Shown: one piece after another, positions 12,238-25,798 of the stretch | Layout of the letters: each line of letters begins with the position of its first letter | Position numbering within the stretch: position 1 is the first letter of the stretch | Assembly: GCA_023634235.1 (NCBI GenBank) | Contig: JAMKCF010000006.1 | Location: 8,028,172 to 8,092,171 of the forward strand | DNA: 64,000 nt | Direction: 5' to 3' | Origin: Pisaster brevispinus | Lineage: Eukaryota > Echinodermata > Asteroidea > Forcipulatida > Asteriidae | Program-made: the position numbers and the translations under genes | The notes under the pieces: generated by a model | The model's database searches: none | The model's input: only the letters and a program-made list of their open reading frames with translations | Told to the model about the DNA's origin: nothing

Positions 12238-12520
12238 GCGTGTCGTGGCCGAGCGGTCGATAGCACTTGTGTTTCCGATCTGCAGAGTGTGGGTTGGTGT
12301 CCCGGTCTTGACACTTGTGTCCTTGAGCGAGGCACTTAACCATTATTGCCTCACCCTTCGGATGGGACGTTATAAGACCGTAGATCCCATGCGTTGCGTA
12401 ATACACGTACAAGATCCCAGCTTCAATACACTTTACAGTGCTGCGAGAAGGGGATTGCCCTGGTGTTTCTGGTAGTGGCTGCCGAATGCGTCGCAGCACC
12501 TTGTGAACCTGACACGGTAT
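12238..12520 (+). mobile_element. tRNA-derived SINE
   Basis: The head has a tRNA-like A box (TGGCCGAGCGGT, 12246-12257) and a degenerate B box (GGGTTGGTGTCCC, 12291-12303) at tRNA-like spacing. It is followed by a non-tRNA body with CTTGAGCGAGGCACTTAACC and CCCTTCGGATGGGACGTTA, a block I recall from SINEs of marine invertebrates. A run of about 14 G lies just upstream (12193-12207). The ORFs through it are not genes. Confidence 0.75.
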
Positions 12521-12701
12521 TAAATCAATGGGTTTCATAATTCAAAAAGTAAAAAAAAAACTGTCTGGAAATAAATAATGACAAGCGCTTTGAGATGCCC
12601 GTATGAAAAGCAAAGATAAACACCTGTAATTATGCCTAAACTTCGTTTCAAAGCATAAAGTTGAACTTGAAAATTAGGGTAAAAACTGATACAAAAATAT
12701 A

Positions 12702-13930
12702 AGTCCAGCGATTTTATCAAATTTGGGCCAAATATTGACATGTGTTTTTACGTTCAAAAATGATGCAGGGGGTATAACTCGTGCCTTTTTATTTTATTGA
12801 CTCAGGATATGCGCTATGTTTGGAAATATTGATATTTCGTGGAATTTATGACAATAATTTTGCTTGAAAATCCTGATTATTTGGAAAATCATTATAGAAA
12901 CAATATGTCAAGTCGAACGAAATGGCATCAGTCACAATGCCTGGTTTATCGCAAAACATGAAATCGAACTTGAAAATTTCGGCAAAAAATAAACGATCAT
13001 ATTAAAGAGACTGGTAAGACCTGCGTTTTTATAAAAGTTGGGCCAAATATTTCAATGCGATTTTAATGTCTCAATTTATGCAGTAGGTACTGATGCCTTT
13101 TTTTTAAAACTGGGCCAAGGATATGAAATAAATGTTGTGATGGGGGTGGAGGATCAGACTTTATTTTTGCTGCAAAATCCTTTTCGAATTATATGAAATA
13201 TACAATATGTCAAGTCAAACGAAATGGCATCAGTAAGGATGACTAATTAATTTTAACTTGAAAAGGAGCATTTTTATAAATTGTTGCGTATTTTGAAGGC
13301 TCTATGCTCTAGGTTTTTAGGCTCTTGATGCACTAAGCTCTACTGATGCGGTGTTTTGTTTGTTTTTTTGTTTTTTTTAATCTGAAATATATGCGAAAGT
13401 TTAAGAAATAAACTTACAGGTAAGTTCAGCATTTTTATCGAAATTGAGCCAATTTCCAAGTTTCGATCTTTGGATTGAGCATGACATCATTAAGAAGCTA
13501 TATTTTTGGAAATATTTATTTTTGAAAAATAGGCCAAAAATTGTAAAAAGTCCCGCATTTGAATCAAATTTTTGCAAATTTTAAAGCTTCGGTCTTTGGC
13601 TCTAGGTGATGCAGCAGGCTATATTGATGCATTTGATTTAAACAAGACATCGATTAAAAGCTATATTTTGGGAAATGATGATATTTGAAAATTTTGCAAA
13701 AATGTAAAATGTCATAAGGGGTAAGTCCAGCATTTTAATCAAAAATTTTGCAAATTTTTAGGTTTCGATCTTTGGCTCTAAAGTGATGCAGTAGGCTCTA
13801 TTGATGCCTTTGCATTGACCAAGGCATCGATTATTAGTTATCTTTTGGGAGATAATCGTTTTTGAAAAATAGGTCAAAAATTCTTTTAAAAAATCATAAG
13901 GGGTAAGTCCAGCATTCAAATGTTTGCTCT
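12702..13930. repeat. Degenerate tandem array, AAGTCCAGCATTTTTATCAA unit
   Basis: A phrase like AAGTCCAGCATTTTAATCAA followed by TTTTGCAAATTTTTAGG or TTGGGCCAAATATT recurs near 12702, 13016, 13265, 13422, 13549, 13724 and 13905. In between, GATGCAGTAGGCTCTATTGA and AACGAAATGGCATCAGT phrases recur. Spacing falls from about 300 bp on the left to about 130-180 bp on the right. There is no open reading frame of note. Confidence 0.7.
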
Positions 13931-16117
13931 ATGGTATCACTAATACATTGGGCCAAAAACTTAAGCCCCAGCTGTTTCCGGCCGTTGTACTTATGCCGAT
14001 GTTACCTGCATGTAAATGCCACAAAGGTATACTGTTTTAAGACTGTGTTAGTTTTTACACACGAGGTCCACGAGGTATATTCGTACTCTGTACATTGCAG
14101 GTAAATACTTGGACCATAGAAGTAGAAATTTCTACCTCCATGCTTGGACCCCCACCCTTTCAGTCGATTGCATTGATGATCATCTCCGTAGAACTGATGT
14201 TACTGTGTAGATGTTGTCCATTGACATGGAATCAAACTTGGTCATTTAGGCCTACGTTCATGAACCAATGTACATGGGTGTGTTAATACCGACCCCTCAC
14301 CCCACACTTTGAACATTTAGAATCCCAGTCCAAAATCCACCCCTGATACTGGGACTGAGATCTGCGCGCAGATGACATCAACATCCATATTGTAAAGTTG
14401 TTTTCTTTCTCTAACACACATTGATTTTTCACTGCCGGTATTATACCGCAGGAAATGATGTAAGTTTGCGGGGAGCTAACTCCAGTCACCACTGGGGAAT
14501 TCCGTTCGGCGCTCTTCACGAAAGTTGGCGACACTCATCGAAATAAGCGGCGCGTCCTCCCTTAACCAACTTGTCATTTTCAATTAAACGTCGGGAATCA
14601 AATATGACAAATAATAAAATCTCAAAACTGAGCAGACCAGCTTGGGGAATCGGCTAATCATTGCTATAGCCTAACCCCCCACTGCATACTGCAGTCGTTA
14701 GCGGTGTTTTGGACTGTGTAGTTGACAAGATTCCTGGCCCCACCGTGTCCTCGCCGGAATGCCGAGATTTGCTAAAGGATTTCTGATAACGTGGTAACTT
14801 GATTTCAGCAAGGTTTTGAGACTTTTGGTGTCATCCTTTTAGGTGGGGGTACGATGGCCTCAAGTGGACATCGTCATACGGGGGAAAGATGTGCTTGTGT
14901 TGGTGGTTCGTTGCAGTTGCTGATGACGTTTAAATGCGCAGTAGGCCTATATGTACTTTATTCGACTGGTTCAAACAGGGTAGAGGGGCGTTGATGGAAC
15001 AAGCTCCTTGCTTTTATGTGAACATTTACATTGATACTTATACAATCCCGATAAGAAAGATGACATTATAGCTAAAACAAGGGAGGACTCAAACATAATA
15101 TTTGGCCCATCGTGTGTAAGATCTTAAGAACAGTATCCGGTCAATAGGGTCCGTATAGCACTAGGTGCCAGGTGGTGTACTACGCGTTACGTGGTGTAGG
15201 TTTCTCGGGGTGGGGGTTTTAGGTCAACCAAAATAGCAACATGGGTCCTTAGTAATGCCAATCATGGTGTGCGATCTATAAAGCACTAATTCTTGGGTCA
15301 TAAGGCAAGGTGTCCGGTCCAAAACGAGGTGTTTGAGTCTGGGCTGAGCCCCGTGTGCGGACACCCGATCGATTTTGGTCCATAAGCGCGTGAGTCTGTG
15401 GGCCACATAAGCTCAGAATTCCGCACTGGGTCCGGGTGTGTGACACAGTGTATGAAATGCCTCCATTTTTCTGGTCCAGCCCCCCACCCCCCCCAAAAAA
15501 AAAAAAAAAAATTATTATTATTATTTTTTTTTTTCAATCTGCTCCATGTCTGGTTACGCCATTGGGCCCACACTGGGGATCACATTTGGCAAGGTGTCAA
15601 TGACAATGTGTCTTTCCAATTTAAAATGTGGTGAACACGATTTGGCTAAGTCATGATAGAAAACACTTTTAAACGATATTCAGTCTGAGAGCTTACTGTT
15701 AAGAAAAGCTGACACCAGCATGCATTGTTCCGAGGTGCTCGTATTCAATTTAACTTAAGTATTTCGCAGTCAATTAAGTTTTTCAAAGCACTAAAGAGTT
15801 TTTAACGGCCCAGGCTTTTGTGGAAAAAAGAAATTTTTTACTAATATTGGTGACAATCAATTTAAATAAGCAGGTGATGGGATTACAGGACAACAAAAAC
15901 ATGGCCCAACATTCCAGAATTGTAACCCTTTTGTCAATTCTACCCCAGTGGGAAAAGTAAGCCACCGCTTTACCTTTCTACATTTTACTCCATTTTATGT
16001 CCTTAAACGACATGGAACAGTCTGAAAACAACATCATTTTTGTAAAAGGATTTATTTATTTACTTATTTTTTAGTATTACATGTTTAAACGTATGAATAA
16101 TCAGTTTGCGGTTACAC
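13931..16117. other. No gene seen
   Basis: Non-repetitive sequence apart from a C/A/T homopolymer cluster at 15480-15535. 15298-15480 is GC-richer and may be an unclassified dispersed repeat. Confidence 0.5.
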
Positions 16118-16519
16118 CAAGTGTATACATCTATACTTTGCTGTGTAGATTTGTTCTTTGAGAAATTTGTCTTGCTTTTTACAAATACAAGTTCTCAACG
16201 AAAAAAACAAATCCACACAGAAGAGTAGATACATTGCAAAAATTGGGGTGTTAAAATTGACACGGGTGTTGTCACATAGATACCAAAAATATATTAAAAT
16301 TTACACCAGAGTACACAATGTCAAAATAACACTAGTGGTGTCATTGGTGTTATTGGTACATTGGTGTTATTTTAACACCCTGTTGTGTTAATTTTGGTTC
16401 CCGCTTCGGTTTTTTAAATGTGCCACAACACCCATGGCAGTTTTAACACTCAGTTTCTGCAGTGTATACGCATGGTGTTATCGCAAACTGAACATACATT
16501 GACACCTCACCATGCAATG
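16118..16519 (+). repeat. CTGTGTAG...CACCATGCAATG repeat family, copy 1
   Basis: The left part (GCTGTGTAGATTTGTTCTTT) and right part (GTTATCGCAAACTGAACATA, then CACCATGCAATG) match the repeat at 38461-38671. The middle (about 16250-16390) is extended by many GTGTT/AACAC words, an apparent local expansion. Inverted words such as ATTTGTTC and AACAAATCCACACAG could form a hairpin. It is non-coding. Confidence 0.65.
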
Positions 16520-19500
16520 TTTTCAAAACCCATATATATTTTAGTATTTATTAATTCTTATTACATTAAGTATATATTATGTGAAATGGTTAATTTCAGT
16601 AACCACGCTGCACATTCCACGGTGTCTCCAGTTTACTCCACCTTGCGAGATCCAAGGAAACGTCGATTTATCTTTCTCCAATATTTTCATAATCCAATTG
16701 GCAGTTGCCTAATAATGAAGCAAAATTACAATGTCAATACTTCAATTGAGTTAGGTACAATTATTAACTCAGCCTCCCAGTAACAAGTGTATTTTTGCAC
16801 GATCTTTTTTTTGTTTCTTCTTCTTCTTCTTCCTCTCCCCCCCCCCCCCCCCCGTTCGTTTACATCTGAACAAGTCATGGCAAGGCAATTCGTGGAAAGG
16901 ACATTGACAATATTATGAGATAAATGACAATAATTATCGTGTAAATTCTAATTCATAATAAATATCCCAGAATGTCCCGACAGAAGCCGGCGCCATAAAG
17001 CCGGGCAATGTCATGTTAAACCATAATTATTTCATGGTATTTTTTTTTAACTGCTGATACTCAGCGAAGGGCGTATCGGATGCATCATTAGTGATTCAGT
17101 CACTGTTCAGTTAACGAAGGAGAAGTAAAAAAACATATATATTTAAAATAAATAAAATCGTTTCACAACATGGGATGGCCTCCAGCCAAGACCTGTCCCT
17201 GCCTGGCTGGCTTCTTCCACTTTATTCGGGCGCCCCATCACAGGATCATCAAAATAAATTCTTAAAACGTCTATATTTCTTGTAATTGCTACCGGTAATT
17301 TCCCAGCGATTAGTGTATTGAGATGAAGGGAAGTACGGCTCTGTGAGCAAGCTTCCGTGTATGTGTCGTGTATATATTAAATGGTTTCATTCACGCGTCA
17401 TTGCGCTAAAAGAAGAGTGCCCAGTCGCTGATTTATATTATCATTAGGCTTCTATTTTTACCAAATTGGTTTTGTCCAATTAATTATATCTTAACAGCTG
17501 ATGCGAAGACAATCAGGCGAGTGCAGCGGGGAAGAGGAGTGAGAGGGGGAAGGAGGTGCACCATGGTAAATGGTATGTGGGGCGGGGGTGAAGTTGGAAG
17601 AGATGCGGGGTGGGGTAGGTGAGAAGGGGGAGGACATGGGAAGTGTATGGCTGATGTTTGTGATAGACCAACAACCAAACGTTTTATTCAGTAAGTTGCG
17701 ATGCGGTTATTTGGTGTTTTTCAGCGAAAAAAATAACCGCCTACATCGATGATTTCCGTGAGTATTATTATGTTTCATTCAATTTGCTTTGAAAAACTAA
17801 AGTTAATAGCAATAATGACTCACCTTCAAAACTTACTATTTCCCCCAATATGCATTCGTGCTATAGTTGGACTAGAACAAGATCGCTCTTACCAAGTTGA
17901 CTTTATATTTTGTGTTTTATAGTTATTATTTTAAAAGTATGATGGCTTCCTCCGTAATATTGTTGAACTTTGATCGAAACATCGCCATGCCCCCCACCCC
18001 CCATTTCTCGGATGATTTTATAATGAAGGACTTTTTCCCACCTTTTGCTGCGCTATTCAATAAATCTCTTCACTTTCTCCGCCAATTACAAACGTTGCCA
18101 CAGTCCCTATACGCCAAGTAGCGTGGACCTCGTACTAATAAATAAACCATTCACGTCAACCGTTATCATAATACGAGATTACTGTAACAAACCTGAACTC
18201 GACCTCTCGCAGTACGTAGCAATAAAAAAAACAGACAGGAGGTTCCCCAGCAACTTCTCGACTCTCCAACTCGGTCCACCAACGAGGAGTAGCTGGTATC
18301 AGTTTGCACAACAACGATTAACTTTGGGGGAGGGGGGGGGGCAGAAAAAAAAGAAATGGTGCTTCACGTTTCGTTGTGCAGTCAGTCTTGTGTGTAGACA
18401 ACAGGTCGCCTACAGAGAAAGAGACATGCACGGACGGCAGCACATTACGAGCAATGTTGTTAATGATATTGGTATAATTTATATTTAAAAAATAATAAAT
18501 TTAAAAAAATCGGATTTGAAGACCAGCTGACTCTTATGTTGTTTGTGTCCACAGAGGGCGGCGGGCTAGGGGAACTCATTCAATTGCCAGTCGATTGAAT
18601 GAAATTGCGCAACAAAGGAGACCAGGGGTAACTAACTCGTTAAAAACGAAGAAATAGTTCACTGGGAAAAGAAGAAGAAAAAAAATAGAGTGAATTCAAT
18701 TTGATCACAAAATGGTGTTCGCGTTTGTTATCAGCTTCTCAGAGGGACCCTCGGAAGTATGTCTGTTGATGTATTGTCGTTTTCTAGAACAGCACTGTGG
18801 GTAAAATATTATGATTCCGAATTAGGTCACAAGGTTTTATGCTATACGATGTAATTTTAAAAATGAAGAAAAATTGTACACCGTTCGTGATATGAGATAA
18901 AGGAACAGCATTGGATTGACAATACACTAGTGTTGATAGGCCTGCGCACGTCAGTATGATTTCTGAGTCCACTGTGAAAGTAATCAAAAGTCACCTCAGT
19001 TGATGTCCCCAAAACAGTTTTCAAAAAGTTATTTCTGCTTAAAATAGTGTATAGTTCGTCTTAACAAAAGAAATGTAGGCCCCACCATGCCCGGTTAACC
19101 AAAAACCTTTCCTTTTGAGTTATTTTTGCCTGAATTGCAATAGCTAGTCTTTGAGAAAATGTGTTAAAGAACAATTAGTTTTAATCTCACAAGACCGAAA
19201 CTCGATTTTCTAATATTTCAGTGAAAAACACAAACTGATTCACGTCAAGTGCGGATGGGCTTTCAAAAGGCATGTTCCTTATCTATGGCTAAAGCAGTAT
19301 AGCCTAGGGGTCCTGCCGTTTTAACATGCGTTTCGAACGCTGTAGGATGAATGCCCCAGTGACGTACTGTTTTCTTGTTTTTCGTGTATTAAATGTTTGT
19401 ATTATCTTTTTTAAATTTGTTTATTATCGATTAATACATTTTTAAGATCAATGGCAATATGTGTTTAATATGAAGGTTTTGAGGTCAGGGTCCAAATTGT

Positions 19501-20617
19501 ACACGTACGCATCATTGTAAATGGTATATTGATTTTTCTATACGCAATAGTGTTTGGGACCGATGGTTTCCACTGTATTTCAGCCCGTTCTCGACGCTAT
19601 ACGCCTGCATATACACACTGTTTCCATGCCGCGGCCATCGTTTTCTTCTGCTGTTCAGATCATTGCAGCCGAACCGAGGCAGGGCAAAACAATGGTCTGA
19701 CGCCCTTTCTGGTGTTATTAAGAATCAGTACTCATAATCGCAGTTGCAAACAGGGTATACTGGCGAAGATGTTACTAGCATCATGTTTGTGAATCTTCAG
19801 ATGAAGAACGAATGCGGTCAGAACACAATTTTCGCCAATAATGTTTTTCTAAAAGAGAAAGCTCTCTAAAAATGCTTTAATTTTCCAGCGAGTTTGTGTT
19901 TGAATGCAGTCTCATTGCATTATCTAGTCTTGCAGTTTATACCAAAACGCAAAACCAGTATCTCTGGGTTGTCCTGTTAAAATAAAGTGAACACCTTCAT
20001 TTGTATGATATTTTTCGCAGGTTGTGTTAGATGAACCTCTTAAAAACCAGATCGTGTAATTAATTAACGTATTCTTCCAGTTAGAAAAAAACCCAATAAT
20101 TGGTGGATCCTCCCTTTAACGTTTTCTATTGAACAACTGACAAGTAGCCATCCAGCCTGCAGCTGGGAGCGATTTTCCGCCCAATCGAGATCAAAGAAAG
20201 TGCCGCCAGGGACGCTCCCGGTCCCCAAGCCCCCCCGTGCTCGGGTCGATGGTTGAGCGGTGACACCACGGCAAAGCTCGATGTAACACCTAGTCTTTTT
20301 TGCAGATAAACTGTAAAATAATATTGATGTTTTGCAATGGGTACACGTAGAATGATCGATTGAGGGTTTTTTATGCTACTGTTGGGAATTGCGATTTCTA
20401 TGCTGGTTCAATTGCTGGGAAATTTTGTTAACACAATTAATTTTCGAAATAGCACATATTTATATCAGTCCAAATTCGAGGTAAAATTTGCATCAGAGAT
20501 AAAGAATAATATCAAGTTTTACCCATACATCCTCTGTGTATGGGTTAAAACACAAATCATATTCCACAACACTGCTTTGTTCAGGAGTTCGTTCATTTCC
20601 ATCCTTAAGATCTCGGG
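16520..20617. other. No gene seen
   Basis: Contains a TTC/C-rich tract at 16806-16854, a GA/G-rich stretch at 17520-17640, a G run near 18327-18341, and scattered AT-rich DNA. Frames such as 18045-18488 have no recognisable motif. Confidence 0.5.
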
Positions 20618-20770
20618 GCCAATTTCATAGACCTGCTTTTAGCAGAAGTTATTGCCTCACAATTTTCTGCTAGGTAAAATTTAGCAGGGAACCGGTCACA
20701 ACTAAAGTAATGGTACATACAGTGACTTGGTATTTTTAACTGGTAACCTTATTCCGGTAAAATGGGCAAA
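20618..20770 (+). mobile_element. Diverged relative of the CCAATTTCATAGA element
   Basis: Starts GGCCAATTTCATAGACCTGC and continues with TTAGCAGAA, TTTCTGCTA and GGAACCGGTCACAA words that resemble the 3947-4135 element and the fragment at 35728-35872. No matching right-hand inverted end was seen, so it is probably truncated. Confidence 0.5.
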
Positions 20771-21978
20771 ACAGTGCTTAGCTACGGTTTGTACAAGGGT
20801 GTGCACATTATTGGTAAGACTGAAAAAGCAGATGTTTACATATATTGGGCGCGTAAAGACTGTATAAAAATGATCAGGGTGGTTAACTTCCATTGAAATA
20901 TTTTAGCCTGAAATTGTAAGTTTTTGAGAAATGAGTATAACAATTAGTTTTGATGTCTCAAAACCAAAATAACCTCAGATGTTCTAAAACAGTGAAAAAA
21001 TGCACACATTTTTTTCCCCCACTTTTTTTTGCTCGTGCTCCAGTAACCTATTTCCTAATTTTTCACAGATTAGTTGTCATGTTTATGTTAGCACTACTAA
21101 AGTGCACATACTGGTGGTCTTTGACAATTTACCAAAGTTGTCCGTTTCGGCAAATGTTTGGGTTTTGCTGTTGTGACCAAAAAAAAAGAGCAAAATTGGA
21201 AGAGCAAATCCATTCCCCAGCCTCTACTAGTTTTTAATTAACATACCAACCAAACGTTGTCCTTCTTTTTATTACCCATCCCCTAATGTTAACGATGAGC
21301 GTTCGGCCTATTGAGTTCATTTACTGTACATGCATTACACAAAACACGGGACCTGCTTTACCTCCCATTCGATGGACTAAGGAATTACGCAAACTCTTAC
21401 AACGCCATAGTTTGAGTCCGGGCGATAGACTATTCTTTGTGTATACAAAAAGCGACCTTGTACATTCCAGGGCCTTTCTGGCAGGCGAGAAACTGCACTG
21501 GTCATGTGGGAAATCTGTTACATTTTGTTTTATTAAACGTCCACATAAATTGAAGAGTTATAAAATATTACAGCCGAGCAGGTTTTTGATATGTGCCCCT
21601 TTCTTTACATCAAAAGTTGCTACAAATAAGACACTGCAGTCTCTACAATGTAATAAGGTTTGATGTTTTCATCCATTGAGCTGTGTACAAATCGTGCCTG
21701 CAGGAAGTCCAGGCTCTGTGGCTCTTTTGTAAGCATGTGACGTCACAGGTTACATAGTCTTTAGACCGCTCGGCCACGACATTTCCGTTTTGCTATCTCA
21801 ACATCAACAAACAAAGTCGAATGCAAAGATTTGAGATGCACCCTATCTTTACCCACATTGTTTTCAAGAATTAAAAGGTGTATTGGCCATTATGCTCCAG
21901 AAGACGGTACGCATTGCTATACGAGTCATTGAAGAGTAGGCCTATGTACACACTGATTCACGTATCACATCACATGAG
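20771..21978. other. No gene seen
   Basis: The frames at 20950-21237 and 21286-21663 have mixed composition but no known motif and no splice partner. Confidence 0.45.
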
Positions 21979-22018
21979 GTACGTGTGTGTGACGTCATTA
22001 ATTACGTCACACACGTAC
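21979..22018. promoter_or_regulatory. Inverted repeat with paired CRE-like sites
   Basis: A near-perfect 40-bp inverted repeat (GTACGTGTGTGTGACGT on the left, ACGTCACACACGTAC on the right, one extra GT in the left arm). It holds a full CRE (TGACGTCA, 21990-21997) and a CRE variant (TTACGTCA, 22002-22009). It could bind CREB/ATF dimers or simply be a foldback; function unknown. Confidence 0.5.
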
Positions 22019-24630
22019 AAGAGGTGACAAACACATTATTAAGGATTATTTGTTTACAACAAGCGTTTACAAATTTTGTGGCGGATTTCAGCAGAAACTT
22101 TACGGGTGACCGTATTTCTGATAACTAACAACGCCCTCTGTCGACCATTGGCGAAAACGTCAACGGGTATTGCAGCTCAACTTTTCAATCAGCGATGATC
22201 TTGTGGTCTGTTTTCCCCCATGAAGGCGATCAGAGCATACTGATCAAAATTCGAAATGCCGATTTGTTCACAACCGGTTCTTTCCAAAAACCACATTTAT
22301 TGCACGGTGGAGCTGCAGTCCTAGTTTACCCCCACACCCCATCCGGAAAAGTGTTAAATCCTTCTTTTGGCAATAGCACGCTCCCTCTACTTCACTCAGA
22401 AAACTGTCACGCACAAAATTGACGCAACACTTACTCCTTTTTGAAGTGGTAAGGAACTTGTTCACTGTCCTTTGAAAGTTTGTCGGTAAAATGTTGCTGT
22501 TTATAAAAAGTGATTCGTGAATAACTCACTTATAGCAAATAAAATCACTTTTTACAAAAACAATGTTGCTAACATTGTAATAACTCAGTGCTAAGTATGA
22601 ATGCAATAATGTCCAGAACTACTTCACTTAGTATAGTTTAGGCCTAATTCGTATTTATAACAATTACAAACCCGCAACTACGGCCCACACTTGAAAATAC
22701 AAGCTGTCTACCGTTACACTGTTTCCAATAACAATAGTGTACGCTTGATCTACACGTAAAGAAAAAAAAAATGCTAGCTATAAAGCGAGGTTACAAATTA
22801 AGTTGACAGTTTTTCACTTCAAGAAAGGTGTGAGGGGTGTCAAAATTAACCCTCGAATTAATCAGACAGGTATTCCTATTTCGAGATCAATTATAAAAGG
22901 CTATTAAAAATGTGGAACACTCTTGTTCACGATATTGCGGAAGGAGCGTCACGCGCACACGTACATCATTTTGTAAGCTCAGTCACTTGTAATTGTAATT
23001 TTTTCTTCAACTTATTTAGAAATTTAACGGGAAGCAGCTGCGTATATGAGACTGTACATCAGCATGGTCCGTGAAATAAAAGGCTGTCCACCTAATTATT
23101 CATTCTTGTGTTGAAGCTAAATGTCAAAGACCACTACAAATTGTGATTTCACATGAAGTGCCGAGAATATTAATTTTGTGTCTGCAGAGCTCGAGAATGC
23201 ATGGGTACAATACACTCAGGCTCTTCTCTCCTTCCGGCGAGTAGGTCTTGCTGTACGGGGGGTCCTCGCTGCTTTTAGTAGATACCTCTGGGTTAACGAA
23301 TAATGAGGAGACAGTGCTAATTAATTTGATTAATCTCGTCCGATTATGAAATTATCTACGTGTATTATCTGCGAGTCATGGGCCGAGTGAACTAAGGAAC
23401 GGGTCCAAGCGCCGCCGGCCCGTTATCCGCGAGATATTCCCGATCTTAACGGTGGACGTTCCGCTGTGTGGACGCCCTCCCTCCGTAGAAGTCACAGCGG
23501 ATTAGGACCTTTTGTACCGACTCGCTCAGTCCTCGACGTGTATAATATGGCTGCTACGAATACGATACGCTGGAATCACTACACGCATGGACTGACTGGC
23601 TCCAGGTAGTCTAGCATCCCGGGTGGACCCCGTCTCTCTGCCGCGACTCGCAAGAATGAATCATCCCCCCTTTTATTTTCTTCTCCTCTTGCCGAGCTTC
23701 TTTTCTTCTTCCTCTATTATTTCGGAAGCGGGGACATTTATTATTTTGATATTCTTCCGACGATTCTTTTTATATATATGTTTTATTTTTAACGCCTGCC
23801 TCTGTTTTCATTTATCACCAGAAAGGGCAAAATGATATGATCGATTGACAGGAAACGGCCGGCCCGGCAAGTACGATGATTTCACTCGGGACCGGCTGGT
23901 CAACGAATTCACCGTTTGATTCTTCTAATGCCTTCCACAGTGAGCCTTACCGTGCCGACCAAACAGGCACCTGCCTGGGAACGATGGTCGAATAACAAAA
24001 CCACCTATGCTAGTCAGTGCTCACATGTAACACTTGCAAAACTTCAAACAACGGCACCTTCCTTCCCTCTTGTTTTATGACTCTGTTCTAACGGTGGCTC
24101 ATCTCGACCCCCAGCCAGGCCAGTTAGTAATCACAGTTTGATTAATTTCCAACAAAGTCATTTTCATAACTGGACTGCACTGTCTTCTAGAAAGATTAAA
24201 CATTTAGCAGAGTCTTTCCCCACCACAATCGGGTATTGCATTTCCGCTGGAAAAAATGCAACTGATCCAACATAGATTTGGAATTCTTTGTTTAACCACA
24301 TCCTGTGGTTTAAAACCAAGGAAACTTTGGAAGCTAGGTAACATATATTGAAACTTTAAAGATTTTAGACTTGATTTTTAGAAAAAATATACAGATTTCC
24401 ATCAGATTAAAAACGAAAAGGGAAGAACACAAACTTGACAACATAATAATCAAAAATACTTCCCCGGACTGTTTGAGTTTAACGCTTTTCACTTCTCACT
24501 GATCAGTTTGGGGGTTTTTTTTAGTACAAAATGGTGATTCACCAAATGTTAAATTAAATGAAGGCAGATATGGAAGCCTTAGTAACTAATGTTGTACCTC
24601 CTTTGCATAGAGCAAGATGGTCCTTGCTAA
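22019..24630. other. No gene seen; GC-richer patch at 23.2-23.6 kb
   Basis: The stretch at about 23210-23560 is distinctly GC-richer, with AATTAATTTGATTAATC just before CCGCCGGCCCG, and has no long open frame. It could be a regulatory element, but nothing specific is identified. Confidence 0.45.
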
Positions 24631-25798
24631 ATGAGATGTAACTTTGCAGTCTGTCAAAAAAAAAGGAGAGTGACAGGTACAACAATAATTTATACTGTGA
24701 TGTACAATTTTTCAACAAGGCCGAGAAACCAAAAAGAAGAGGTCAGAAGTCAGACATCAGCAGAAAAGTTGCATGCCTCCAAATGTCATACAAACTGCTT
24801 TTCATCCACCTGTAGAAGCTCCACAACCTTCCATGCATCTGTGTCGCAAAGCCCATGCCAACCTCCTGCCAACTTGGGACTCAACAGATGGTGGTCGTTG
24901 CAGGGTTCACTGACTGCACAATTTAATGGAAGTGAGCACAGATGCTGTTAGCACTGCAGTTCCTCGACTCCAGTAAGTCCAAAAATGAGCTCTCTGATAC
25001 CATTGATAAGTTTTTACAGTCAAAGTGTCCACCTTGCTTTGAACATAACAATGGAGTCATCAAAAGATGGCCAATACCTCCTGCTAAACCAATGACCCCC
25101 TTCGCCTTCCCAACACATATACTGCAGCCTGATTACCTCATTACAGACCTTCAAGTCCATTCACAGCCAAAGCAATGTTTGCCAGTGAAACAGGTTGGAT
25201 GAGAGAGACTCAATGCTGACAAAAAGGTCTGCCATTAGAATCCAAGCTTTAAGAAGGCAAGTTGAAACGATGGTTTTTCTACCTTTTTGGTAATCCCTGT
25301 GAAGTTATGGATTTCAAGAAGCTTCTGCGAACAATATATCCTCACTTCCTCAGTGCTAGAGAAGTGGATTAAAGAGAAAGATTTCTTTATCGAAGTCTGA
25401 ATGAAGATAAAAGTCTGAAAATTCTCATCCTTGCAAGAGACAGCGTCAGCAATCATAGATGGCTGTGGGATGACAAAGGTCTTCAGTGAACAGTCAATAC
25501 TGTTCTTGAGACACGATCAAACCTTAAAACTGAGTAAATGTATTTAAAAAATACTGCAAATAAAAAAAAAGCAATCATTCGGCCCATGTTTTTCGGAATT
25601 GGCAAACTTATAAAACTTCCTCTTAGAATTGCAACACTTCGCACTCTCAACATTTTTACCTTTAAAAAGAAAGGGAAAAAAAAACAGTACAGAGTCCTAA
25701 ATGAAATGGCGAGAGGAATTTTGGGCTTACGTGGCAAAGTCTCATCCTATAAATCAATCAGGAAGATAAAATTGGGCAAGGGGAAGACAATCGTCTGA
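24631..25798 (+). other. ORF-rich non-repetitive stretch, no gene recognised
   Basis: Three plus-strand open frames (24631-24951, 24942-25202, 25538-25798) follow each other with ordinary composition. The last is Lys/Arg-rich. None carries a motif I know and no convincing splice sites link them. It could be a decayed transposon ORF or a long non-coding exon; I assign no function. Confidence 0.2.

Noticed and set aside
12238..12310. Functional tRNA gene
   Set aside because: The A box is good but the B box is degenerate, no acceptor stem closes, and a SINE body follows.
12125..12538. Opposing frames of 116 and 126 codons
   Set aside because: Both lie across the G run and the tRNA-derived SINE, whose A and B boxes explain the sequence.
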